DNA of 49,904 bases from a bacterium (GCA_021813725.1 JAKAJN010000007.1:1-49904), one strand, 5' to 3'. Shown: positions 1 through 7,639, numbered from the stretch's first letter. Numbers and translations are program-made. Notes: generated by a model not told the origin, from the letters alone.

Positions 1-1
1 C

Positions 2-532
2 GTCGTGACGCGCCGTGCGGTGATCGACAGCGTGGAAACGGATCCGAACCGGTTGCTCAACGAGAACTCGTATCCCAAGGGCGGGTTCGTGCTGCGGATG
101 TTGCGCGACGAGGTGGGCGACAGTGCTTTCCTCGCCGGCCTACGCCGCTACTACACGGCGCACCAGCACGGCAACGCGCTGACCGCGGACCTGCAGGCGG
201 CGGTCGAGGCCGCAACTGGCCGGGAGCTCGGCTGGTTCTTCGATCAGTGGCTGCGCAAGCCCGGATGGGCGGAGTTGCAAGCCGAGTTCACGTGGGATCC
301 CCCGACGCAACGCGTCACGGTGCTGCTGGAGCAAGGGACGCGCTTTGGGCCGTATCGCCTGACGCTCCCCGTGGAAATAGTGGACTTGTCGGGCGCCGTG
401 CATCGCGAGCGATTGCTCGTCGAAGCGACCGCGCGCCAGTCGGTGACACTGCCGGGGACGTATGCGTCCGCGCCGACGGCGGTGCGGTGCGATCCGAACC
501 TCACTCTGCTCGCGGTATGCACGGCCAAGTGA
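2..532 (+). CDS. M1 family metallo-aminopeptidase, C-terminal fragment (5' end outside window)
   Basis: The open frame enters from the left edge and ends at TGA 530-532, giving about 176 residues. The segment NSYPKGGFVLRML matches the M1 signature in which the Tyr of the Y-x-KG motif stabilises the transition state. It is followed by the typical GDSAFLAGLRRYY and WFFDQWLRKPGWAEL blocks that close the helical part of the M1 catalytic domain, and then by a beta-rich tail. The zinc motif HEXXH, which lies upstream in this family, is outside the window. M1 enzymes remove N-terminal residues from peptides. The probable cellular location cannot be judged without the N-terminus. The stop overlaps the next gene, so the two are likely co-transcribed. 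Confidence 0.85.
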   Translation, partial: VVTRRAVIDSVETDPNRLLNENSYPKGGFVLRMLRDEVGDSAFLAGLRRYYTAHQHGNALTADLQAAVEAATGRELGWFFDQWLRKPGWAELQAEFTWDPPTQRVTVLLEQGTRFGPYRLTLPVEIVDLSGAVHRERLLVEATARQSVTLPGTYASAPTAVRCDPNLTLLAVCTAK

Positions 533-1515
533 GACGGGGTCGGTGCCAGCAACCGCGGGTTGTGCGATCCTGCGCCGTGTTCGCTCTGACTTCAAGTCTT
601 GCGCTGACTGCCGGCGCGCAGGAAACGCGGCCGGGTGGCGCCGCAACGCAGGCGGCGACGAGCACAGCCGGGGTGGACGTACTCGAGCGCCGACTCTACG
701 ACGCGGTGCGGCGTGCACCGCGCGATCCGGCGGCGCGTGCTGCTCTCGGCAACTGGCTCGCGTCGCGCGGGCAGCTGAAATCCGGCTCGGTGCTGCTGGA
801 GGAGGCGCGGCTCTTCGGCGGGTCCGCAGGCGCCGTCGGCGCGCGCCTGCAGCATATCTATGTGTGGCTGCGCGACTGGCCGTCGTTGGCCGCACTTCCA
901 GCACCGCCGCTCTCACCCGGCGAGAAGGCGCGTGCCGCTGTGCTCGCGCAGCGCGCCACCAATGCATCGGGTACGGACAGCACCGTGGTGCCATTCGGGG
1001 CGGTCGAACTGGGGGGACTTGGCCGCGTGCCACTTATCCTGGGCCAGGACACCGTCTGGGCCGAGATTGATCCGCAGGAAGAAGGGGTCGTGCTTCCCGG
1101 ACTCGCACGAGGGGCCGGCCTCGTGGAGTTGCTGGGTGAAGATCGCCGAGGGCCGTTGGGCGTGTTGCGAGAGGTGGCGATGGGAACAATCGTCCTCCAG
1201 AACCTCCTGGTGAGCGTCGATGCGACGCTTCCTTCCGGCCGCGCCCGCATCGGCTTCGATGTGTTCGCGCAGCTCGCACCCACCGTGGATACGAAGGCCG
1301 CGACGGTGACACTGCACCGCGCCGGACGCGTGATCGAACCGCCGGGCGCGGCCGGCATTCCCTTCCTGCTCGGCTTCCCCGGCGTGAGCTTGGCGCTGCG
1401 CCCGGGAGAAGCGCCTGTGCCGATTGTGTCGCCTGCCGGACGTGCCGCGCTGCGTGGAAAGCGCTGGACCGTGGACCTGCACCGTGGAGTGCTGTGGGTG
1501 GAGCCGGCGCACTGA
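517..1515 (+). CDS. Secreted protein with degenerate retropepsin/aspartyl-protease-like domain
   Basis: 332 residues from ATG 517. GTG 529 is an alternative start whose codon overlaps the upstream stop (GTGA), and GTG 562 would give a tighter signal peptide. The sequence RSCAVFALTSSLALTAGAQ looks like a signal peptide. Residues about 70-130 form a TPR-like helical stretch (ALGNWLASRGQLKSGSVLLEEA). The second half has the spacing of clan AA aspartyl proteases: a strand, then AEIDPQEEGVVLP (Asp at about 185) where active members have a D-T/S-G loop, and later RIGFDVFAQLAPTVDTKAATVTL, which resembles the second-lobe motif G-x-D-hydrophobic followed by a V-D-x-x-x-x-x-x-T-L strand. The catalytic Thr/Ser-Gly are absent, so it is probably a non-catalytic relative. 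It is translationally coupled to the M1 peptidase gene. The fold assignment is inference. Confidence 0.6.
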   Translation: MHGQVRRGRCQQPRVVRSCAVFALTSSLALTAGAQETRPGGAATQAATSTAGVDVLERRLYDAVRRAPRDPAARAALGNWLASRGQLKSGSVLLEEARLFGGSAGAVGARLQHIYVWLRDWPSLAALPAPPLSPGEKARAAVLAQRATNASGTDSTVVPFGAVELGGLGRVPLILGQDTVWAEIDPQEEGVVLPGLARGAGLVELLGEDRRGPLGVLREVAMGTIVLQNLLVSVDATLPSGRARIGFDVFAQLAPTVDTKAATVTLHRAGRVIEPPGAAGIPFLLGFPGVSLALRPGEAPVPIVSPAGRAALRGKRWTVDLHRGVLWVEPAH

Positions 1516-1622
1516 GCGCAACGCGGCGCCGCCGCGGGCGGCAGAGCGGCAGCGCGCAACATAGATTTCTTGTTCTGCCCCCGGCGTAACGCATCGGTTT
1601 TCACTCGAACCCATCGTCTCCC

Positions 1623-2768
1623 ATGAACATGCTCGTGCTTGGCGCCGGGCTGCAGGGCTCCGCGTGCGCCTATGACCTGCTGCACCAACCTGACGTCACG
1701 GAGGTGCGCCTCGCGGACAAATCCGTGGATCACCTGCCGAAATTCCTTGCGCCCTATATCGGGGGCAAGCTGAAGCCGTTGACGCTCGATGTCACGGACA
1801 AAGGCGCAACCCTGAAGGCGATGGACGGCGTGACGGCGGTGATGTGCGCGGTTCCGTACTACTTCAACATGCCGATGACGGAGGCGGCCATCGCCTCGGG
1901 CGCGCATTTCTGCGATCTCGGCGGCAACACGGAAATCGTCTTCCAGCAGAAGACACTGCATGCCAAGGCGGTCGCGGCCGGCGTGCGGGTGATTCCCGAC
2001 TGTGGCCTCGCGCCGGGAATGGTGAACATCCTGGCTCAGCTCGGCATCGAGCGTTGCGAGACCGTGTCGTCCGTGAAGATCTTCGTCGGCGGCCTGCCGC
2101 AGAAGCCGGAGCCACCGCTCAACTATCAGGTGGTGTATTCGCTCGAGGGCGTGCTCGACTACTACACCACGCTGTCGTGGGTGATTCGCGACGGCAAACG
2201 GTACCAGGTGAAGGCGCTCTCGGAGCGTGAGCCGGTGGTCTTCAGCGAGCTCGGCGAACTCGAGGCGTTCCACACGGCGGGCGGCCTGTCCACGATCGGC
2301 TTCCGATACGAGGGGAAGATTCCGACGATGGAGTACAAGACGCTGCGCTATCCCGGACACGCGCACATCATGGAGGCCATCCGCGAGTTGGGGTTGCTCG
2401 ACTTGGGCGCGATCAACGTGAAGGGGACGCAGGTGGTGCCGCGCGACGTGGCGATTGCCTGCATGGCGCCGCGCCTCAACAAGCCCGATGGACGCGACCT
2501 CGTGGCGATGCGCGTGATCGTGAGCGGTGTGAAGGCAGGCAAGTCCGTGACGTACACATTCGAGATGGTGGACCGCTTTGACGAGAAGACGCACATCACG
2601 TCGATGGAGCGGACGACCGGTTTCTCGCTGGCGATCACCGGCCTGATGCAGGCGCGTGGCCAGATTGCGCCGGCCGGCGTGCACACGTCGGACGAGGTGA
2701 TGCCGGGCGACGCGTATGTGAAGGAACTGGCGAAGCGCGGCATCAGCATCGCGGAGTCCGTGGCCTGA
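1623..2768 (+). CDS. Saccharopine dehydrogenase family NAD(P)-binding oxidoreductase (lysine 6-dehydrogenase-like)
   Basis: 381 residues. The N-terminus MNMLVLGAGLQGSACAYDLL is a Rossmann dinucleotide-binding motif (GxGxxG), followed by an acidic residue after the second strand (VRLADKS). The block VMCAVPYYFNMPMTEAAIASGAHFCDLGGNTEIVFQQ and the segment VIPDCGLAPGMVNILAQ are typical of the saccharopine dehydrogenase/reductase superfamily. The absence of a fused lysine-ketoglutarate reductase domain and the length of about 380 residues fit bacterial lysine 6-dehydrogenase or related enzymes acting on amino-acid imines. The exact substrate cannot be read from the sequence. No signal peptide is seen, so it is cytoplasmic. 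It is a single gene followed by a strong terminator. Confidence 0.8.
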   Translation: MNMLVLGAGLQGSACAYDLLHQPDVTEVRLADKSVDHLPKFLAPYIGGKLKPLTLDVTDKGATLKAMDGVTAVMCAVPYYFNMPMTEAAIASGAHFCDLGGNTEIVFQQKTLHAKAVAAGVRVIPDCGLAPGMVNILAQLGIERCETVSSVKIFVGGLPQKPEPPLNYQVVYSLEGVLDYYTTLSWVIRDGKRYQVKALSEREPVVFSELGELEAFHTAGGLSTIGFRYEGKIPTMEYKTLRYPGHAHIMEAIRELGLLDLGAINVKGTQVVPRDVAIACMAPRLNKPDGRDLVAMRVIVSGVKAGKSVTYTFEMVDRFDEKTHITSMERTTGFSLAITGLMQARGQIAPAGVHTSDEVMPGDAYVKELAKRGISIAESVA

Positions 2769-2790
2769 CGCGCACGATGCGGGCAGAGCA

Positions 2791-2824
2791 GAGGCGGGGC
2801 CTTGCGGCCCCGCCTCGCTTTCTT
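2791..2824 (+). terminator. Rho-independent terminator after the saccharopine dehydrogenase gene
   Basis: A perfect 11-bp stem, GAGGCGGGGCC (2791-2801) with GGCCCCGCCTC (2806-2816), has a TTGC loop and is followed by GCTTTCTT. It lies 22 nt after the stop codon. Confidence 0.85.
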
Positions 2825-2954
2825 GGCGGCCAAGAACCCCGCAGCCGCGGTGATGTTCCGCGACGCCGGTAGTCCGCGATGCCGTATCGCCGCCACCCCC
2901 GGATCAATGCGGTTTCGCGGGGGGTAGAGGGCTCAGAACCCTCTTGGAGGTACG

Positions 2955-3623
2955 ATGGGTGTCATTCGTACGGCATTGGCGGTTGGTGCGCTGGCCATCA
3001 GCGTACCGTTGTATGCGCAGCCTGGCCGGTACGGCACAGACCGTTCACGCGCCGACCGCGGCGGCGACTCGCGCGGGGAGCGCAACGATCGGCGTGCCGA
3101 ACCGCGTGAACGGCGCGGCAACCCTCGGGCGGAACCACGTGACGAGGGACGTGCAGCGCCGCGCGTCCGCGTCCCGGATGCGGGGTGGGACCGCCGTGAC
3201 CGGCGGGACGAGCCGCGTGTCGCAGTGCGTCCGCCGGTGGTATTCGAACGGTATGACCACCGCGGGTCCCGCTACGGGCCGCCAATGCGTTACGGTCCGC
3301 CGGTGCGCTACCGCTATGGCGATCACGACTACCGCCAGCGCGATAGGTTCACGATCACCGCCTGGTTCCGCACGCTTCCGCCGGCGCGGCTCACCGCGTA
3401 CGGCTACTACGGTCCCAGCTATGCCGGTGTCCGGTACGCCTTCCGGCCGGGAATCTACCTGTCCTTGGGCGTCTACTCGCACCTCGGCGTGCTGCCGTAC
3501 GATCTGGAACTCGAACTCGGCGAGCTGCCGTGGTACCTCGAGCGCCGCATCTACGGCGACACGGTGCTCGTGATCGATTCGAGAACGAGGATGGTCGTGG
3601 ATATCTACGAGTTGGACGACTGA
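2955..3623 (+). CDS. Secreted Arg-rich protein with RcnB-like C-terminal pattern
   Basis: 222 residues. The start at ATG 2955 is supported by GGAGG at 2946-2950, four nt upstream. MGVIRTALAVGALAISVPLYAQ is a signal peptide. Residues about 23-120 are low complexity, very rich in Arg with Asp, Glu, Gly and Pro (blocks such as RGGDSRGERNDRRAEPRERR and repeated RYGPP). The C-terminal 80 residues are ordered: LPPARLTAYGYYGP, then LPWYLERRIYGDTVLVIDSRTRMVVDIYEL. An Arg/Pro/Gly-rich linker followed by a short beta unit ending in a V-x-D-x-x-T/R-x-x-V-x-D-I-like pattern recalls periplasmic RcnB-type proteins, but the match is loose. Function is unknown. It stands alone between two terminators. Confidence 0.65.
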   Translation: MGVIRTALAVGALAISVPLYAQPGRYGTDRSRADRGGDSRGERNDRRAEPRERRGNPRAEPRDEGRAAPRVRVPDAGWDRRDRRDEPRVAVRPPVVFERYDHRGSRYGPPMRYGPPVRYRYGDHDYRQRDRFTITAWFRTLPPARLTAYGYYGPSYAGVRYAFRPGIYLSLGVYSHLGVLPYDLELELGELPWYLERRIYGDTVLVIDSRTRMVVDIYELDD

Positions 3624-3772
3624 TTGCGGGTTGGGAATCCGGACTTCGATGCGAGGTGACGATTCCGGATCAGGATGGACGATGGGCCCCGGAACCACTT
3701 GGCTCCGGGGCCCATCGCCTGTCCTGATCCGAATTCGCGATTTTGAATTGGATGCCGGATTCCCGATCCGTT
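3622..3772. repeat. Long imperfect palindrome (about 150 nt) with GGGAATCCGG arms
   Basis: All paired blocks share one centre near 3698.5. GGGAATCCGG (3633-3642) faces CCGGATTCCC (3754-3763). ATTCCGGATCAGGA (3662-3675) faces TCCTGATCCGAAT (3722-3734). A perfect 13-bp stem sits in the middle (3681-3693 with 3704-3716). The right arm, read on the minus strand, closely matches 14236-14288, so the arm is a dispersed repeat unit. It fills the gap between two convergent genes and reaches the stop codon of the minus-strand gene. Confidence 0.75.
3681..3716. terminator. Strong central hairpin between convergent genes (bidirectional terminator candidate)
   Basis: A perfect 13-bp stem, GATGGGCCCCGGA (3681-3693) with TCCGGGGCCCATC (3704-3716), has a 10-nt loop. 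It sits between a plus-strand stop (3623) and a minus-strand stop (3771). There is no clear T-run on either side, so intrinsic termination is likely but not certain. Confidence 0.6.
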
Positions 3773-5396
3773 ATCGCTGGTAGTTCGCGAGCGTCGCGCC
3801 CATCGCGTCCATCGCTTCCTTGGCACGCCAGCGGTCGCGACCATTGTAGATGAATGCAAAGGCGAGGCGTTCGCCGTCGCGGGACGACACGTAGCCGCCG
3901 AGCGAGGCGACATCGTTGGTCGTGCCGGTCTTGGCGCGCAGGTTCCCCATGGCCGGCGTGAACTTCATGCGCTTGCGCAATGTTTCCGTGCGGCCGGCCA
4001 CCGGCAGCGACTGCTCGAGCACGTCGCGCCAGGGCGCCTTTGCGGCGTAGCCGAGCAGCTGGACCATCGAGCGGGGCGTCACGCGGTCGGCGGTGGACAG
4101 TCCGCTGCCGTCCGCGGCGTAGACGTCCACCGGCGGCACCTGCGCCTTCTCCCAGAGGAAGCGGCGCAGCAGGATGTTGGCGTTCTCCGCCGAGCCAACG
4201 ACACCGACGCTGCGGGCTGAGTTGCGGAAGACGAGTTCGGCGAAATGGTTGTTCGATTCGCCATTCATCGTGGTCACCAGTTCGCCGAGCGGTGCCGACG
4301 GAAGTGCCGCGACGCGCGGCGCTCCGGTCGGCGCCTTGCCGAGCCGGGCCCCGCCGCCCACCGCGATCCCCTGGGCTTCGAGCGCCGCACGGAACGCCGC
4401 CGTGGTGATGAGATCGGGATGCTCGGCGACGACCTGCACGCTGCGCCCGACGCCGGCGCGTCCCACGGAGCCGCGCACTTCGATGGCGTTCGCGCGCTGC
4501 ACGATGCTGATGCGCCCGCCGCGGCCGGCGACGACTCGGACCGCGTTCACGACCGGCAGGCCGGACAACGCAGGTTCGAACGCCACGACGGCCCTCTTCC
4601 CGGCCGGTTTCACGGTCACCTTCAGCAAATTCTCGTTATACGAGAGGGCCGAGACGCGGGCCGCGTACTTGGCGCCAAGGTAGCGCGAGCGCCACCCTTC
4701 CGGCACTGCGCGATCCTCGAAGGCCGAAGCGTCTCCAAGGACGTCGCCCGACACGCGACGCACGCCCGCCTGCGCCACAAGGCGCGCGATCGCGGCCATC
4801 GGCGTCTCACCGGAGGCGCCATCGGCAAAACGCCGGCTGAACGACGGATCGCCCGCGCCACGCAGCACAAGGTTGCCGCGCAGCGTGCCATCGCCGCCGA
4901 GGGTTCCCTCGCGAAGCACCTCGGTGACGAAGCGATAATCGGGACCAAAGCGGTCGAGCGCCACCGCCGATGTGTAGAGCTTCATCGTGCTGGCTGGAAG
5001 CAGGCGCTGATCGGCGTTCCGCGTGAACAGCGTGTCGCCACTCTCGAGCGAAACGACGGCGACGCCCCAGCTCCCGCTGCGCGAGGCGCGGTCGAGGATG
5101 TTGTCCAGGTCGGTCATCAGCTGGGTACTGCCGCGCGGCGACGTGTACTTCAGTGGTACCGGCGCAGGGGCGCGCCGCTTCGCGGCGGTGCGCACCTTCG
5201 TTGCGGACGGGTTGGCTGCCTTGCGGCGTGCCGACGCGGTACGGCGTCGCTCGGTCCCCGATTTCTTCGGCGTGGCTGCGCGCACCGAGGCCACGGCCGG
5301 ATTGGCCTGGGCCGGAAGCTGGGGACCGGCGGCCACGAGCGCGACGAGGACAACACACCACAGGCGGAGACGACGGTGGCAGGGCAGGACAGGCAT
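3771..5396 (-). CDS. dacB: D-alanyl-D-alanine carboxypeptidase/endopeptidase, PBP4 type (peptidase S13)
   Basis: 541 residues, beginning with a signal peptide (hydrophobic core about 11-30). All three serine penicillin-binding motifs are present in order and at family spacing: S-x-x-K as STMK at 136-139, S-x-N as SNN at 381-383, and KTG at 489-491. The large insert between the first and second motifs is typical of S13 enzymes. They trim the terminal D-Ala of peptidoglycan stem peptides and cleave cross-links in the periplasm. An unusual feature is the long basic linker (about 42-80, many Lys/Arg/Ala) between the signal peptide and the catalytic domain, which may bind the wall or an acidic polymer. 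The downstream end abuts the long palindrome at 3622-3772. Confidence 0.93.
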   Translation of the reverse strand: MPVLPCHRRLRLWCVVLVALVAAGPQLPAQANPAVASVRAATPKKSGTERRRTASARRKAANPSATKVRTAAKRRAPAPVPLKYTSPRGSTQLMTDLDNILDRASRSGSWGVAVVSLESGDTLFTRNADQRLLPASTMKLYTSAVALDRFGPDYRFVTEVLREGTLGGDGTLRGNLVLRGAGDPSFSRRFADGASGETPMAAIARLVAQAGVRRVSGDVLGDASAFEDRAVPEGWRSRYLGAKYAARVSALSYNENLLKVTVKPAGKRAVVAFEPALSGLPVVNAVRVVAGRGGRISIVQRANAIEVRGSVGRAGVGRSVQVVAEHPDLITTAAFRAALEAQGIAVGGGARLGKAPTGAPRVAALPSAPLGELVTTMNGESNNHFAELVFRNSARSVGVVGSAENANILLRRFLWEKAQVPPVDVYAADGSGLSTADRVTPRSMVQLLGYAAKAPWRDVLEQSLPVAGRTETLRKRMKFTPAMGNLRAKTGTTNDVASLGGYVSSRDGERLAFAFIYNGRDRWRAKEAMDAMGATLANYQR

Positions 5397-5451
5397 CAGG
5401 GGGTCGGCTCTCGTGCTGGGAAGGCGGCGGCCAGGGCCGCCGCCTGGCGCG

Positions 5452-6591
5452 TCACACCTTCAGTATCAGGTTGCGGCGGTAGAGCACCGCGAGAATGGCG
5501 TACCAGAACAGGACGAAACAGAGCGCGAAGGCCAGCGAGGCGTTGCGGGGTTCCAGCCACGAGAGGAACACCGATTTGTACACCACGGCCTGCACGGCGA
5601 TCGGCTTGCCGTCGACCTCGACCTTCCACAGCGAGTAGATGATGCGTGCCATCAGCCCCGATCCCACGAAGGCCACGATCGGGTTGACACCATATATGAC
5701 GAGCGGACGGGTCCACCACGTAACACCCTGCACGTCAATGATCCACGTGATCGTGGCGATCGAGACCGCCGCCATCCCCGCCGTGAAGACGACATACGAA
5801 CTCGTCCAGATGCCCTTGTTGATGGGGAAGGCCCAGTTCCACATCAGGCCGGCCATCATCAGGAGGGCACCGACGGCGAACATCGCGGTGAGCCGTTCGA
5901 GCAGCGGCCGCTCCTTCTGGGCGATCCAGCGCCCGCAGAGCACGCCAAGCATCGCCGTGCCGATGGCCGGCAGCGTGGAAAGCGGCCCTTCGGGATCCCA
6001 CGTCTTCGACGACTTCCACAGGTGGCCGTCGAGCAGGGTGCGATCGAGCCAAGCCGCGAGCGTGCGCGACGGGTCGTCGAGGCAGAGTGCGCCGAGGGAA
6101 CACCCCCCGGGCACCGGGAGGAGCGTCATCGCGAACCAATAGCCGTACAGCAGCACGACCAGCATGCCGACGACCTGCTTGACCGAGGCACGAAGGGTGA
6201 GCAGTCCGGCGATGAGGTACACCACGCCGATGCGTGGCAACACGCCCGGAATGCGAATCTCGGTGATGCGTTCGAGCGGGTAGTAGGGGAAGGCCGACAT
6301 TCCCCAGCCGATGAGCACAATCAGCACGCCACGCCGGATCACCTGCCGCCGTAGCGCCGCGTCGCTGTCGCCGCGCGCGCGGCGCGCGGCGAGCGAGAGG
6401 TGCGTGGTAACCCCCACGATGAACAGGAAGAACGGAAAGATCAGGTCGGTCGGCGTCCAGCCATTCCACGACGCATGCTCGAGCGGCGGGTAGATGGCCC
6501 CCCAACTGCCGGGGTTGTTCACGAGCAGCATGCCGGCGACAGTGAGGCCGCGGAAGACGTCGAGGCTGACCAGCCGTTCGCTCTGCTTCAC
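5452..6591 (-). CDS. HGSNAT/NagX-like membrane acyltransferase (DUF5009 type)
   Basis: 379 residues from GTG 6591, chosen because GGAG lies 7 nt upstream and the protein then begins MKQSERLVSLDVFRGLTVAGMLLVN, the conserved start of this family. The longer upstream open frame is Pro/His-rich and runs through repeat DNA. About ten membrane segments follow. WNGWTPTDLIFPFFLFIVG and a conserved His in PPLEHASWNG fit heparan-alpha-glucosaminide N-acetyltransferase relatives, which pass acetyl groups across a membrane onto amino sugars. In bacteria this may serve recycling of wall or polysaccharide sugars. The preceding D-Ala carboxypeptidase gene, in the same orientation 55 nt downstream, would agree with a cell-wall role. 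Substrate is inferred. Confidence 0.82.
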   Translation of the reverse strand: MKQSERLVSLDVFRGLTVAGMLLVNNPGSWGAIYPPLEHASWNGWTPTDLIFPFFLFIVGVTTHLSLAARRARGDSDAALRRQVIRRGVLIVLIGWGMSAFPYYPLERITEIRIPGVLPRIGVVYLIAGLLTLRASVKQVVGMLVVLLYGYWFAMTLLPVPGGCSLGALCLDDPSRTLAAWLDRTLLDGHLWKSSKTWDPEGPLSTLPAIGTAMLGVLCGRWIAQKERPLLERLTAMFAVGALLMMAGLMWNWAFPINKGIWTSSYVVFTAGMAAVSIATITWIIDVQGVTWWTRPLVIYGVNPIVAFVGSGLMARIIYSLWKVEVDGKPIAVQAVVYKSVFLSWLEPRNASLAFALCFVLFWYAILAVLYRRNLILKV

Positions 6592-6664
6592 CGGTGGGCT
6601 CCGATGGGGACAAGAGAAACTGGCGTCGGGTCCGGTGTGGGGGAAGGGCGCGTGACTCGACGCA

Positions 6665-6687
6665 GGGGGACGGGGGTGGGGCAGGGG
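6665..6687 (+). other. Canonical G-quadruplex motif upstream of the acyltransferase gene
   Basis: Four G-runs of at least four Gs (6665-6669, 6672-6676, 6678-6681, 6684-6687) are separated by loops of 1-2 nt on the plus strand. It lies 74-96 nt upstream of the minus-strand start at 6591, so the G-rich strand is the template strand of that gene. It overlaps the left copy of the 35-bp repeat. Confidence 0.6.
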
Positions 6688-6711
6688 CACTGGCACGGTG
6701 TGGGGCAAGGG
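6677..6711 (+). repeat. 35-bp G-rich dispersed repeat, copy 1
   Basis: It contains the core GGCACGGTGTGGGGCA preceded by TGGGGCAGGGGCAC. It matches the reverse complement of 7221-7255 at 30 of 35 positions and 34972-35006 at 28 of 35. Copies 1 and 2 face each other across the four-helix-bundle gene. Confidence 0.75.
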
Positions 6712-6772
6712 AATGAGTGGTGATGCGGTCTATTGGTGCCGCTCATCGTGCGCTGCGGCGCAGGATTCGTGC

Positions 6773-7213
6773 ATGGACACCCGCATCGAGCAGACACTCA
6801 CGGCGTGGGAATCGCACGTCGCGGCCGACGAGAAGGCTGATCCCGTCTGGCAGCTGCATGCGTATCGGGTCGCCCGCTGTCTGGTTGACCTCGTGCAGGA
6901 GGACACGACGACGACGCTGAACGCTCGCGTCGATCCCACGCTAATTGCCCAGCTGTCGCGCGCCATCGCATCAATCGGTGCGAACGTCGCTGAGGGATAC
7001 AGCCGCCGCTCGGCGGCCGACCGTTCTCGGTTTTACGGTCATGCGCTCGGATCAGCGCGCGAGGCCGCGCTCTGGTACCGCAGTATGGCGTGGTGCCTGG
7101 ATGGAACCGTGCTTGATCTGCGCATGGCATTTCTCGCCCAGGAACGCCGACTGCTTGTCGGCATGCTCAAGTCCGTGGAGCGGAATGGCACCCCCCGTTT
7201 CCAGTCTGGCTGA
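6773..7213 (+). CDS. Four-helix-bundle protein (23S rRNA intervening-sequence protein family, Avd-like fold)
   Basis: 146 residues. The ATG at 6773 is preceded by AGGA at about 7 nt. WQLHAYRVARCLVDLV starts the first helix. RAIASIGANVAEGYSRRSAADRSRFYGHALGSAREAALWY contains the family signature (IPANIAEGxxR then GSxxEL). The predicted structure is a bundle of four helices. Members were first described inside 23S rRNA insertions and resemble the accessory protein Avd of diversity-generating retroelements. Many members are orphan genes of unknown function, probably nucleic-acid binding. This is the only plus-strand gene between 3.8 and 14.4 kb. It is bracketed by two facing copies of a 35-bp repeat. 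No rRNA, reverse transcriptase or template repeat is nearby. Confidence 0.85.
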   Translation: MDTRIEQTLTAWESHVAADEKADPVWQLHAYRVARCLVDLVQEDTTTTLNARVDPTLIAQLSRAIASIGANVAEGYSRRSAADRSRFYGHALGSAREAALWYRSMAWCLDGTVLDLRMAFLAQERRLLVGMLKSVERNGTPRFQSG

Positions 7214-7220
7214 CCCCTGT

Positions 7221-7255
7221 CCTCTGCCCCATACCGTGCCCGTGCGCCTGCCCCA
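7221..7255 (-). repeat. 35-bp G-rich dispersed repeat, copy 2 (inverted)
   Basis: Read on the minus strand it carries TGGGGCAGGCGCAC followed by GGCACGGTATGGGGCA, with 5 differences from copy 1. It begins 8 nt after the stop codon of the four-helix-bundle gene. Confidence 0.75.
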
Positions 7256-7269
7256 CACCACCGAAGCAA

Positions 7270-7295
7270 ACGGGCGCCCCTCGCGGAGCGCCCGT
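7270..7295 (-). terminator. Terminator of the cytochrome oxidase operon
   Basis: The stem ACGGGCGC (7270-7277) with GCGCCCGT (7288-7295) is 8 bp with a 10-nt loop. On the minus strand the stem is followed by TTGCTTCGG. It lies about 20 nt past the ctaF stop codon. Confidence 0.65.
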
Positions 7296-7314
7296 GTGTG
7301 CCGCGTGTCCAGTC

Positions 7315-7626
7315 CTACAACTTGCCAAACAGGAACAGGAACGCGACCAGCGTGATGCCGGCGATCGTCAGCGGCCCGGTGAACAGCTTCCGGAACAGGT
7401 GGTGATCGTACTTGAGGTGCATGTAGAACATCACGACGATCGTGAACTTCACCACCATCATGAGCAGGATCGACGGCACAAAGGCCTTGCTGTTCACGAG
7501 GGCGGGAATGTAGTACGCCCACACCTCCGCTACCGTGATGATGAACAGCCAGAGCGCCACCCACTTGTACTGCTTCCAGGTGGGATGCTCGTGCACGTGA
7601 TCGGCGTGGACGCGATCGGTAGACAT
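7315..7626 (-). CDS. ctaF: Cytochrome c oxidase subunit IV (small caa3-type subunit)
   Basis: 103 residues from ATG 7626, opening with a His-rich cytoplasmic tail (STDRVHADHVHEHPTWKQY). Three membrane helices follow: about 19-39, 49-71 and 82-102. This matches the short prokaryotic subunit IV (COX4 pro/CyoD-like), which helps assembly or stabilises the CuB site of the oxidase. It is the last gene of the operon, 13 nt after ctaE, and is followed by a terminator. The upstream part of the longer open frame is Ser-rich and overlaps ctaE in another frame, so it was excluded. Confidence 0.88.
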   Translation of the reverse strand: MSTDRVHADHVHEHPTWKQYKWVALWLFIITVAEVWAYYIPALVNSKAFVPSILLMMVVKFTIVVMFYMHLKYDHHLFRKLFTGPLTIAGITLVAFLFLFGKL

Positions 7627-7639
7627 GGTCGGCAGTCCC

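Noticed and set aside
6773-7213. Diversity-generating retroelement based on the Avd-like fold
   Set aside because: No reverse transcriptase, template repeat or variable repeat is present in the window, so only the family resemblance is reported.
6773-7213. rRNA intervening sequence
   Set aside because: The family name suggests it, but no 23S rRNA sequence flanks the gene.
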